Assembly: GCA_947589525.1 (NCBI GenBank)
Contig: CANQAW010000107.1
Span: 1 to 6,126, forward strand
Direction: 5' to 3'
Length of the DNA stretch: 6,126 nucleotides
Origin: Candidatus Gastranaerophilales bacterium
GTDB lineage: Bacteria > Cyanobacteriota > Vampirovibrionia > Gastranaerophilales > Gastranaerophilaceae
Shown in pieces: positions 1 to 5,298 of the stretch. Under the pieces are notes generated by a model. That model was not told the DNA's origin, ran no database searches, and worked only from the letters and a program-made list of their open reading frames with translations. Made by a program: the position numbers and the translations under genes. Every line of letters starts with the position of its first letter. Position 1 is the first letter of the stretch.

Positions 1-629
1 ATAAACAAGGACTTGTCATGGTTTCGTTTGATACGGAATTATACGGACACTGGTGGTTTGAAGGTATCGAATTTATCAAACAAGTAATTCGCAAATTAAA
101 CAAATATGTTCCCGAAGTTGAAATGATGACGGCAGGAGAATATTTATCCGCTCATCCTCCGACGGAAGCTATCCAAATCCCCGAATCTTCCTGGGGTCAA
201 GGCGGTCACTTCTGGGTATGGCAAAACCATTTAACCGAATGGATGTGGCCTATAATCCACTCTTGCGAAAAAAGAATTATTGATATCGTTTCAAGATATG
301 AAAATATTCCCTCGGATAAACTTTTGCACAGAGCTTTAAATCAACTGGCAAGAGAAGAGCTGCTGCTTCAAAGTTCCGATTGGCCATTCTTAATTACGAC
401 ATGGCAGGCTAAAGACTATGCAACCGACAGATTTAGAGAGCATGTTGCAAGATTTGAAAAAATTGCCGATATGATAGATAATAACGCAATTAACGAAGAA
501 GAACTTCAAAAAATTGAATCAATCGATAATTGTTTTTCGGATATCGATTACAGAGTTTATCTTCCTATCGAAGAAGGTGTTATACCCCAGCAGGAAAAGA
601 AGCTTGCACCTTTATATGCCAACAGATAG
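1..629 (+). CDS. GH57 1,4-alpha-glucan branching enzyme, C-terminal part (5' truncated by window)
   Basis: This is the C-terminal part of a glycoside hydrolase family 57 enzyme that cuts alpha-1,4 glucan chains and re-attaches them as alpha-1,6 branches during glycogen synthesis in the cytoplasm. The reading frame is open from the window edge (first full codon at 3), so the ATG at 18 is internal. The segment FDTELYGHWWFEG, beginning at the codon at 27, is GH57 conserved region 4; its Asp (codon 30-32) matches the acid/base Asp of characterised GH57 branching enzymes. The helical C-terminal domain (DUF1957 type) follows, with SSWGQGGHFWVWQN and later SSDWPFLITTWQAKDYA, both typical of this subgroup rather than of GH57 amylases. 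The nucleophile Glu lies upstream of the window. The family is usually about 500-550 residues, so roughly 210 are visible. The stop TAG at 627-629 is followed by a strong hairpin terminator. Specific branching activity is inferred from family resemblance. Confidence 0.9.
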   Translation, partial: KQGLVMVSFDTELYGHWWFEGIEFIKQVIRKLNKYVPEVEMMTAGEYLSAHPPTEAIQIPESSWGQGGHFWVWQNHLTEWMWPIIHSCEKRIIDIVSRYENIPSDKLLHRALNQLAREELLLQSSDWPFLITTWQAKDYATDRFREHVARFEKIADMIDNNAINEEELQKIESIDNCFSDIDYRVYLPIEEGVIPQQEKKLAPLYANR

Positions 630-640
630 TTTCCTAAATA

Positions 641-670
641 AAAAACCTGAGGTTTATCCTCAGGTTTTTT
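641..670. terminator. bidirectional Rho-independent terminator between convergent genes
   Basis: A perfect 12-bp stem (641-652 with 658-669, core CCTGAGG/CCTCAGG) closes a 5-nt loop. Its arms are A-rich on the left and T-rich on the right, so it ends in a U-run on both strands. It lies 11 bp after the branching-enzyme stop and 12 bp beyond the end of the minus-strand gene, so it can end transcription from both sides. Confidence 0.92.
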
Positions 671-681
671 GTATATTAAAT

Positions 682-1101
682 TTATTGAGTTGCAATGCCC
701 GAATAATCTTCTATGTGTTGTTTTCTTGCGTTATCTATGCCTTCCTGATCGGCTTGAATAGCTTGTAATCTGGCTTCCAGCATTGCGTTTTCCCTGTCTA
801 TGGTATCTTGAACATCTTGCTGTCTTTCTTCAATTTGCGCACACATTCTGTCTTCTTCTTCGGATATCATGTTTATTTCTTCGAGCATTTCTTTGTATTC
901 ATCCGTGTCGCTGTCTTCAAGAGCATCTTTTTTCTCTCTTAATTCACTTTTTTCGTTTCCGTAACGCATGTGAATTAATGCAACTTCGTTTGAAGCCTGC
1001 TTGTGCTTCATATCAACTTCCATTGAATTATCCGTTAATTGATTTTCAATATTGTTGATAGCCGCAATGTTTGTTCCTTTTGTAAGGCTTAGGAAATTCA
1101 C
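682..1101 (-). CDS. charged coiled-coil protein of unknown function
   Basis: I do not recognise this 139-residue protein. After a short N-terminal segment (about residues 1-22) nearly the whole chain is predicted helical and highly charged, with long Glu/Lys/Gln-rich heptad-like stretches at about residues 30-62 and 66-130, including EEINMISEEEDRMCAQIEER. There is no signal peptide, membrane span or known catalytic motif. The start is GTG at 1101, chosen because AAAGGTAGG sits 8 nt upstream; the next internal Met (residue 27) would remove the N-terminal segment and has no comparable site. The gene lies downstream of the SRP RNA on the same strand and converges on the branching-enzyme gene, sharing its terminator. 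It could be a structural or scaffold protein, or a secretion-type coiled coil. Coding is supported by the intact frame, the ribosome binding site and the terminator. Confidence 0.75.
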   Translation of the reverse strand: MNFLSLTKGTNIAAINNIENQLTDNSMEVDMKHKQASNEVALIHMRYGNEKSELREKKDALEDSDTDEYKEMLEEINMISEEEDRMCAQIEERQQDVQDTIDRENAMLEARLQAIQADQEGIDNARKQHIEDYSGIATQ

Positions 1102-1109
1102 GTTCTCAA

Positions 1110-1118
1110 CCTACCTTT
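1110..1118 (-). promoter_or_regulatory. ribosome binding site fixing the GTG start at 1101
   Basis: Minus-strand AAAGGTAGG ends 8 nt before the GTG codon. It is the only good Shine-Dalgarno-like match near the 5' end of this gene, and it decides in favour of the GTG over the later ATG codons. Confidence 0.7.
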
Positions 1119-1130
1119 AAATTCCTATAG

Positions 1131-1172
1131 TAACTTCTCGGATTAGAAGTTATCTTTGTTTTTTATAACTTC
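1131..1172 (-). promoter_or_regulatory. two mutually exclusive hairpins (or triple half-site) in the coiled-coil gene leader
   Basis: Three related segments occur here. The middle one, AGAAGTTA(T) on the plus strand at 1145-1153, can pair perfectly over 8 bp with TAACTTCT at 1131-1138 (6-nt loop), or perfectly over 8 bp with ATAACTTC at 1165-1172 (11-nt loop). Only one pairing can form at a time. The element lies between the SRP RNA and the GTG start, about 30-70 nt upstream of that start. It could be a leader switch, an RNA-processing site or a DNA operator with three half-sites. All stems are AT-rich and weak, so function is uncertain. Confidence 0.35.
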
Positions 1173-1220
1173 ACACCCTATATTATTTTTATTCCACAAT
1201 TTAAAAAAATATAACATATA

Positions 1221-1483
1221 AAAGCCACACTATATCTATCGGTTAACCGAATATTTAAAATCTTTTTAAAAAATCTCCTAAATATTTTCCGATACCCGCA
1301 TTTTCTGCCTTAGAGCTGCTGTGTTTCCACCCTGACTCGGTTGGGGCGAAAATGCGCCATCAAAAAATAAATCATCAACAATTTTTCAAATTTCAATTAA
1401 ATATTCAATTCGCCTCATAATATACTCTGCGCCCGACATAAGCTTTCGGTCAAGAAGATGCAACCTCCCGCGAAGTGTGGCTT
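1221..1483 (-). ncRNA. ffs: signal recognition particle RNA, long bacterial form with Alu domain
   Basis: This is the RNA scaffold of the signal recognition particle, which with Ffh targets nascent membrane and secreted proteins. Read on the minus strand, the 5' GCCACAC (1481-1475) pairs with the 3' GUGUGGC (1230-1224), giving an RNA of about 263 nt, the size of Alu-containing bacterial SRP RNAs. The diagnostic domain IV tip is at 1338-1313: GAG-UCAGG-GUG-GAAA-CAC-AGCAG-CUC. It has the conserved asymmetric AGG/AGCAG internal loop, 3 bp above it and a GNRA tetraloop at 1327-1324. Below it, 1348-1356 pairs 9 bp with 1297-1305, and further down 1397-1406 pairs 10 bp with 1249-1258, forming the long rod. 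Near the 5' end two small hairpins (1468-1453 and 1449-1433) match the Alu-domain arrangement, and their loops (UUGCAU and AAGCUUAUG) have short complementarity that would allow loop-loop contact. A short U-run follows the terminal helix. The exact ends are estimated from pairing. Confidence 0.9.
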
Positions 1484-1489
1484 ATAATT

Positions 1490-1498
1490 ATTTTAACA
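1490..1498 (-). promoter_or_regulatory. extended -10 promoter of the SRP RNA
   Basis: On the minus strand TG-T-TAAAAT (1498-1490) is an extended -10 element. It places transcription start at about 1483, exactly where the terminal helix of the SRP RNA begins. No good -35 is seen at the expected distance, which an extended -10 can tolerate. It overlaps the -35 of the divergent promoter for the gene at 1550. Confidence 0.6.
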
Positions 1499-1519
1499 TA
1501 AAAATATTTATTGTAGAAT
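1493..1519 (+). promoter_or_regulatory. candidate sigma70-type promoter of the PurH-like operon
   Basis: TTAACA (1493-1498, 5 of 6 to TTGACA) and TAGAAT (1514-1519, 5 of 6 to TATAAT) are separated by 15 bp, slightly shorter than ideal. The start would be near 1526, leaving a leader of about 24 nt before the ATG at 1550. The surrounding DNA is so AT-rich that chance matches are expected. Confidence 0.4.
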
Positions 1520-1549
1520 AAAAATGTATTAAACAGTAAGCGAGAAAAA

Positions 1550-2497
1550 ATGTTAAACGAAGAAGTAAAAGAATTTCATTTTATCAAATTTAAAGATTTA
1601 AAATGCGGTGCTAATCCTCATCAAAGCGCAGGTTTATATAAAGATGACCGAACTTTGGACTGGGAGATTGTTAAAGGTTTGGATTTAACTTATAATAATA
1701 TAATCGATGCTTCAATCGCACTTGAAGCAATAGCCGAATTTTATGACGTAAATGCAATTTGTGTATCAAATTTGGGAAATATTGATGCGCTTGCTTTGGG
1801 AACGGATTTGGAAAATGCTTGGGATAAAATAATTGATTGCGACCCTACATGTTATTATAGAAGCACAATTGCGCTGAGCCGTGAACTTAATATAAATCTT
1901 GCAAAAAAACTTTATACCCTTCCTGTTAAAAATATTCTTGCACCTTCCTTTTCAAAAGAAGCTTTAAGCGAGCTGTCGAAAAACAAAAATCTAAAATTAA
2001 CCAAAATAAATACACCGCTAAATCAAATTTGTTCTTTTAATTTGGAAGAAATTAAACTTACTCCTTTCGGCGCTTTAATTCAACAAAAAGATACGAAAGA
2101 CTTTGAGAGTGAAAATTTCAAAGTGGCAACAAAGAAAAAACCTGCTCAAAGCGAGCTTGAAGATATGATTTTTGCTTTTAAGGTTGCAAAACATGCCAAA
2201 TCCTGCGCCGTAGTTGTCGCAAAAGATTTAAGAACGCTGTCCGTTGTTCAGGGCGAACCTAACAAAATAAAAGCTTTTGAAATCGCCATAAATAAAGTTT
2301 GCGATTCTTTAAAAAATTCGGTTATTGCAACAGACGGATTTATATCATCAACGGAATGTATTCAAATGGCGCTTCAAAACAGAGTCAGCGCAATTATCCA
2401 GCCTGCGGGAGCATTGTGCGATGAAGAAATTATAAAAACTTGCGATAAATATGATATATCGATGGTTACAACACAAATAAGACATATAAAACACTGA
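1550..2497 (+). CDS. stand-alone AICAR transformylase-like protein, probable pseudoenzyme (PurH C-terminal domain paralogue)
   Basis: The 315-residue protein matches the AICAR formyltransferase domain of PurH/ATIC along its full length: CGANPHQSAGLY (19-30, family RYGENPHQ), LTYNNIIDA (46-54), VATKKKPAQSE (192-202), IFAFKVAKHAKS (207-218), IIQPAGALCDEEII (282-295) and the C-terminal RHIKH. The N-terminal IMP cyclohydrolase domain of normal PurH (about 510-530 residues) is absent, and the DNA before the start is an RNA gene, so this is not a truncation by the window. Key positions are altered. The catalytic Lys-His of KHxNPCG is replaced around VSNLGNID (72-79), the family DPVSAFGG reads DPTCYYRS (98-105), the Asn of KSN is Cys219, and the GxGxGQxSR loop is degraded near SVVQGEP. 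Transformylase activity is therefore doubtful; a binding, regulatory or new catalytic role is inference. The ATG has only a weak GAG ribosome site. The stop overlaps the next start by one base. Confidence 0.82.
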   Translation: MLNEEVKEFHFIKFKDLKCGANPHQSAGLYKDDRTLDWEIVKGLDLTYNNIIDASIALEAIAEFYDVNAICVSNLGNIDALALGTDLENAWDKIIDCDPTCYYRSTIALSRELNINLAKKLYTLPVKNILAPSFSKEALSELSKNKNLKLTKINTPLNQICSFNLEEIKLTPFGALIQQKDTKDFESENFKVATKKKPAQSELEDMIFAFKVAKHAKSCAVVVAKDLRTLSVVQGEPNKIKAFEIAINKVCDSLKNSVIATDGFISSTECIQMALQNRVSAIIQPAGALCDEEIIKTCDKYDISMVTTQIRHIKH

Positions 2498-3666
2498 TGA
2501 AAGTATTTGACGAAACGAAAAGAGCGCTAATAGGTTTAAGCTTGGGGCATTTTACACTTGATTTATATGCCGCAATTTTAACTCCGTTGTTTCCGTTAAT
2601 TACTTTAAAATTAAATATAAATCTTGCGCTAATCGGGACAATTATTGCTTTTTGTCATCTTGTTTCTTCTATGATGCAGCCCGTATTCGGTTTTTTTGCG
2701 GACAAAATGCGCCACAGATTTTTCATGGTTTGGGGATTGATTTTATCTTCAGTTTTTATTCCTTTGACTTTGAGGAGTCAAAATGTATTAATTTTTACTT
2801 TGTTTTTAATGCTCGGCATGGTCGGAAATGCTCTTTTTCATCCGCAGGTAAGTGCGCTTGTTCGGGATTTTAATAAGAAAAATCCTGATTTATCCCGTGC
2901 CATGGGTGTGTTTTTGGGTTTAGGGACAATCGGTTATGCCATAGGGCCGTATATTTCAACTTATATAGTTGAAAATTTCGGAGAAAAAAATTTCATATAT
3001 ATCGGTATAATCGGACTTTTAACATGCATTTTTATTTACTTTTTTGTTCCCAAAATGAAAAACAGGGAAAAGATAAACAATGCAAATTTTTTATTTATAA
3101 TTAAAGAAATTTTGAAAAATAAAACTTGTGTATTTTTAACTTTTATTGCCGTTGTGAAATCCGCAGTAAGCGTTTCTTTCGGAACTTATATTCCGTTTTT
3201 GCTTCAAAAACAAGGCTATAGCTTATCTCAAATAGGGCTTATTGTTACTTTGTTTTTTGTTTCGGGAGGATTAGCAACAATATTCAGCTCTAAAATAGAA
3301 AAAAGGCTCACCGCAAACGGAGTTATAGTTCTTTCGTTTGTAAGCATTGCGCCTTTGACTGCTTTATTTTTATTAACTTTTCGATATTTTAAATATTTTT
3401 CGATACTTTTATTTATACTAACGGGATTTTTTATTTTGTTATCCGTCGGAGTTATTTTAGTTCAAGCGCAAAAACAAATGCCCGAATATACAGGTGTCAT
3501 AAGCGGAGTCATGCAGGGCTTCAGCTGGGGAATAGGGGCGTTGTTTCTTTCTCCTCTGGGTTTCGTGGGGCAATATTTCGGGGTTGATAAAATTTTAATA
3601 TTAATGGCTGTTTTTGCATTTTTTGTCGGATTGTATACTTTAAAAAACAAATGTTTAGAGGATTAA
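2497..3666 (+). CDS. major facilitator superfamily transporter, fosmidomycin-resistance (Fsr)-like
   Basis: A 389-residue inner-membrane protein with about 12 hydrophobic segments in two halves, split by a basic cytoplasmic loop around residues 185-210. It resembles the Fsr-type MFS drug exporters: GHFTLDLY (17-24), the motif-A-like QPVFGFFADK (61-70), and GNALFHPQVSALVR (110-123), whose FHP signature is typical of that family. Fsr proteins export small molecules with proton exchange; the substrate here cannot be read from sequence. The start ATG overlaps the preceding stop in TGATG, so translation is probably coupled to the PurH-like gene, and the next gene begins one base after the TAA. Length is normal (family about 390-410) and no frame damage is seen. 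The close coupling suggests that transporter and PurH-like protein serve one process, which is inference. Confidence 0.88.
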   Translation: MKVFDETKRALIGLSLGHFTLDLYAAILTPLFPLITLKLNINLALIGTIIAFCHLVSSMMQPVFGFFADKMRHRFFMVWGLILSSVFIPLTLRSQNVLIFTLFLMLGMVGNALFHPQVSALVRDFNKKNPDLSRAMGVFLGLGTIGYAIGPYISTYIVENFGEKNFIYIGIIGLLTCIFIYFFVPKMKNREKINNANFLFIIKEILKNKTCVFLTFIAVVKSAVSVSFGTYIPFLLQKQGYSLSQIGLIVTLFFVSGGLATIFSSKIEKRLTANGVIVLSFVSIAPLTALFLLTFRYFKYFSILLFILTGFFILLSVGVILVQAQKQMPEYTGVISGVMQGFSWGIGALFLSPLGFVGQYFGVDKILILMAVFAFFVGLYTLKNKCLED

Positions 3667-3667
3667 A

Positions 3668-4183
3668 ATGCAGGCAGATTTAAACTGTGATTTGATTGCT
3701 TATCAATTTGATAAAAACCAATACACTCTAAATCCCGTTGAAATAAGCGGGGAAAAAGACGAGGACAAATTTGATTTTGATAAATTAAAATATTCTTCTT
3801 TTAATCCCGCTCTGTTAGTTATTGAAAACGATATTATAAATAAAAACGGCTACGGTTTAAAAAAAGGTTTTTATAATGTTACGACTGATAAATACCTTGA
3901 TTTTTTATATATTTTACAGCAAGGAAAATTAAAAGCAAAAATTCCCGTTGCGAAAATGCAGGTTTTTGAAACGCTAAACCCAATTCAGCCCAAGGTTAAA
4001 AAAATGAGCTACAGGAAATTTTTAAATCAACAGCAAAAAGAAAAACAAAAATATATGAAAGGCGAAAATCCCGCCCATGTTGATTTTAAAGAAGCGTCAA
4101 TTGAATATATAAAAGAGCAAAACGCCTATATTTTAATTTACAGGTCAAATAATATTGAATTAACCGGTGTCATAAAATTATAA
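3668..4183 (+). CDS. hypothetical protein, third gene of the PurH-like/MFS operon
   Basis: I do not recognise this 171-residue protein. It has no signal peptide or membrane span. The N-terminal part (1-110) looks beta-rich and acidic to mixed. A very basic, Gln/Lys-rich helical stretch follows (about 108-134, with SYRKFLNQQQKEKQKYMKG), then a C-terminal strand region ending in NNIELTGVIKL. The basic segment could contact nucleic acid, but no known fold or motif is evident. It starts one base after the transporter stop, with AGAGGA about 6 nt before the ATG, so it is co-transcribed. No convincing hairpin terminator follows: there is only a 14-bp all-AT palindrome across the stop codon, so read-through into the next gene is possible. 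Confidence 0.7.
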   Translation: MQADLNCDLIAYQFDKNQYTLNPVEISGEKDEDKFDFDKLKYSSFNPALLVIENDIINKNGYGLKKGFYNVTTDKYLDFLYILQQGKLKAKIPVAKMQVFETLNPIQPKVKKMSYRKFLNQQQKEKQKYMKGENPAHVDFKEASIEYIKEQNAYILIYRSNNIELTGVIKL

Positions 4184-4278
4184 TTTTCCACCAAAAGATT
4201 GATTTATTCTTAAGAGCTATATGGTAACTTTTATTAAGGATAAAGATATTAAATTTTAAGTAAAGAAAGGCGTTAAAA

Positions 4279-4740
4279 ATGCAAAAGATTTCCCCTTTAA
4301 GGTCCAGTATTGAGGCTTTTAACAAGTTTAAAGCACTACGTGCAGGTAAAAACACAAATGATGAACAAAAAACACAAACCAATCCTTTCGGAATAGCTTT
4401 CAAAGGAACGGTTATTCAAATGGATGTATTTGAAAAAACAAACAACGGAGATAATACAACCTCAACTCACGGCACAATTAAAGAAAAACTTCAAAATGCA
4501 AGCAAACTTCTGACAAGTACATGGGTCGGAACAATTAATAAATTCTCGTCTGTAAAAAATAATGTAATTGCTTTCGGAAACAAAATTAAAGACAATACCG
4601 TTGCAACTTATAAAAAAGTACAAGAAATAGCTAATACTCCCGTAGAACTTAATCCTTTTAAATATTCCGTTTCAAGATTGCAAACCTTGAGCACGGGCGA
4701 GTTAAGGACCATGTTGGCTAATGAATTACAAGGAGCGTAA
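4279..4740 (+). CDS. NPFGIAFKG-motif protein of unknown function
   Basis: This is a 153-residue soluble, basic protein with no catalytic motif that I recognise. It has a short N-terminal helix (7-22), a low-complexity polar linker, the compact motif TNPFGIAFKG (34-43), a Thr/Asn-rich linker, a long amphipathic helical stretch (about 66-120), then NPFKYSVSRLQTL and a terminal helix ending in ELRTMLANELQGA. The NPFGxxFKG wording resembles short proteins I associate with Gastranaerophilales genomes; that is recollection, not a search result. The ATG is preceded by GAAAGG 8 nt upstream. The 95-bp gap before it holds no clear terminator, and I could not settle on a promoter; TTGATT at 4199 with TATGGT at 4220 is a weak candidate. 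It is coupled to the helical-repeat gene 2 nt downstream, so the two probably act together. Confidence 0.72.
   Translation: MQKISPLRSSIEAFNKFKALRAGKNTNDEQKTQTNPFGIAFKGTVIQMDVFEKTNNGDNTTSTHGTIKEKLQNASKLLTSTWVGTINKFSSVKNNVIAFGNKIKDNTVATYKKVQEIANTPVELNPFKYSVSRLQTLSTGELRTMLANELQGA
4730..4735 (+). promoter_or_regulatory. strong ribosome binding site inside the upstream gene
   Basis: AAGGAG lies in the last codons of the NPFGIAFKG gene, 7 nt before the ATG at 4743. It fixes that start and indicates translation from a shared messenger. Confidence 0.8.
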
Positions 4741-4742
4741 AA

Positions 4743-5105
4743 ATGAATACAAGAAAAGTTAAAAATATTATTGAAGCTTTAGGAAAGCATAAAGACGACG
4801 AATCAATACAAATATTAAACGAACTGGGAACAAATTGCCCTATAGATGAAGTTCGTGAACTTACAAGCAAAGCATTAATTAAGAAAAATACTCACAACGC
4901 TCTTGAAATCATGATAGTTAACAAAGGCAAAGGTATAAATGATCTTTCGGCACGTGTTGCTATGTGTGCAATAAATGAGCTTCTTGCTCTTAAAGATAAA
5001 ACCGAAGCTTTGAAAATTTTAGAAGATACAATTAATCTTCACTCCGAAAAAGAAGTTCAAGATACGGCTCGTTCGGTAAAAGCATTAATGTCTTTCAGTT
5101 CATAA
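4743..5105 (+). CDS. small HEAT-like helical repeat protein
   Basis: A 120-residue all-helical protein. Helix pairs of about 30-40 residues can be seen at roughly 4-28, 34-60 and 67-97, with a last helix at 103-117. The spacing, the Ala/Leu-rich inner faces and phrases such as DESIQILNELG, VRELTSKALI and RVAMCAINELLAL resemble HEAT/armadillo-type repeats as found in protein-binding scaffolds. No enzymatic residues are evident. It begins 2 nt after the preceding stop with a strong AAGGAG site, so it is the second gene of a two-gene unit, and it is followed 30 bp later by a hairpin terminator. A partner-binding role, perhaps with the upstream NPFGIAFKG protein, is inference from fold and coupling. 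HEAT assignment is tentative at this length. Confidence 0.72.
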   Translation: MNTRKVKNIIEALGKHKDDESIQILNELGTNCPIDEVRELTSKALIKKNTHNALEIMIVNKGKGINDLSARVAMCAINELLALKDKTEALKILEDTINLHSEKEVQDTARSVKALMSFSS

Positions 5106-5135
5106 CAGTTAAGAAAGATTTAGTATGTTTATCCT

Positions 5136-5173
5136 AAAAATCCGGTATTTTAGCCGGATTTTTTGTTTTTTTT
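5136..5173 (+). terminator. Rho-independent terminator after the helical-repeat gene
   Basis: A perfect 10-bp stem (5136-5145 with 5154-5163, core TCCGG/CCGGA) with an 8-nt loop is followed by a T-run and, after one G, a second run of eight T. It separates the two-gene unit from ftsZ, so ftsZ needs its own promoter. Confidence 0.92.
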
Positions 5174-5229
5174 AAAACAAAAATGAAGAAATTTGAATTT
5201 ATGTTAAATTTAGAGCATACTTCTAGTAT

Positions 5230-5254
5230 AAAAACTTTACATCTAAAAGTTTTT
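5230..5254. repeat. 9-bp inverted repeat over the ftsZ -35 region
   Basis: AAAAACTTT (5230-5238) and AAAGTTTTT (5246-5254) are perfect inverse complements with a 7-bp spacer. The repeat covers the -35 box and most of the spacer of the best ftsZ promoter, the position of a repressor operator. The arms are AT-rich, so chance is possible. Confidence 0.4.
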
Positions 5255-5264
5255 AAAATATAGT
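5236..5264 (+). promoter_or_regulatory. ftsZ promoter
   Basis: TTTACA (5236-5241, 5 of 6) and TATAGT (5259-5264, 5 of 6) are separated by exactly 17 bp, placing the start near 5271 and leaving a leader of about 28 nt. A second, weaker candidate uses TATAAA at 5227-5232 with TTAAAT at 5204-5209. Either lies after the upstream terminator and before the GTG. Confidence 0.6.
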
Positions 5265-5285
5265 TAAATAAAAGGAAAAATATAA

Positions 5286-5291
5286 AGAGGG
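5286..5291 (+). promoter_or_regulatory. ribosome binding site for the ftsZ GTG start
   Basis: AGAGGG ends 7 nt before the GTG at 5299. An in-frame TAA at 5296-5298 directly precedes the GTG, so no earlier start is possible. Confidence 0.75.
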
Positions 5292-5298
5292 CTAATAA

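Noticed and set aside
514..1058. Plus-strand open frames at 514-768 and 783-1058
   Set aside because: They cross the terminator or lie antisense to the coiled-coil gene, have Cys/Phe-rich shadow composition and no ribosome binding sites.
1239..1250. Perfect 12-bp palindrome TCGGTTAACCGA as an operator
   Set aside because: It lies inside the 3' arm of the SRP RNA and is better explained as part of RNA structure or chance.
1550..2497. PurH-like gene as a decaying pseudogene
   Set aside because: The frame is intact over 315 codons, structural motifs and the C-terminus are preserved, and it is tightly coupled to intact genes, so a repurposed protein fits better than decay.
2652..2873. Open frame within the transporter gene
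   Set aside because: It is out of frame with a clear 12-span MFS protein and has shadow-like composition.
3462..3650. Minus-strand open frame opposite the transporter 3' end
   Set aside because: It is antisense to a well-supported gene with no ribosome site or recognisable product.
4174..4187. 14-bp palindrome AAAATTATAATTTT as a terminator
   Set aside because: It is all A/T, spans a stop codon, and would form no stable hairpin.
4170..4403. Minus-strand open frame spanning the 4184-4278 gap
   Set aside because: It is mostly antisense to the NPFGIAFKG gene, which has a good ribosome site and motif; no support for the reverse strand.
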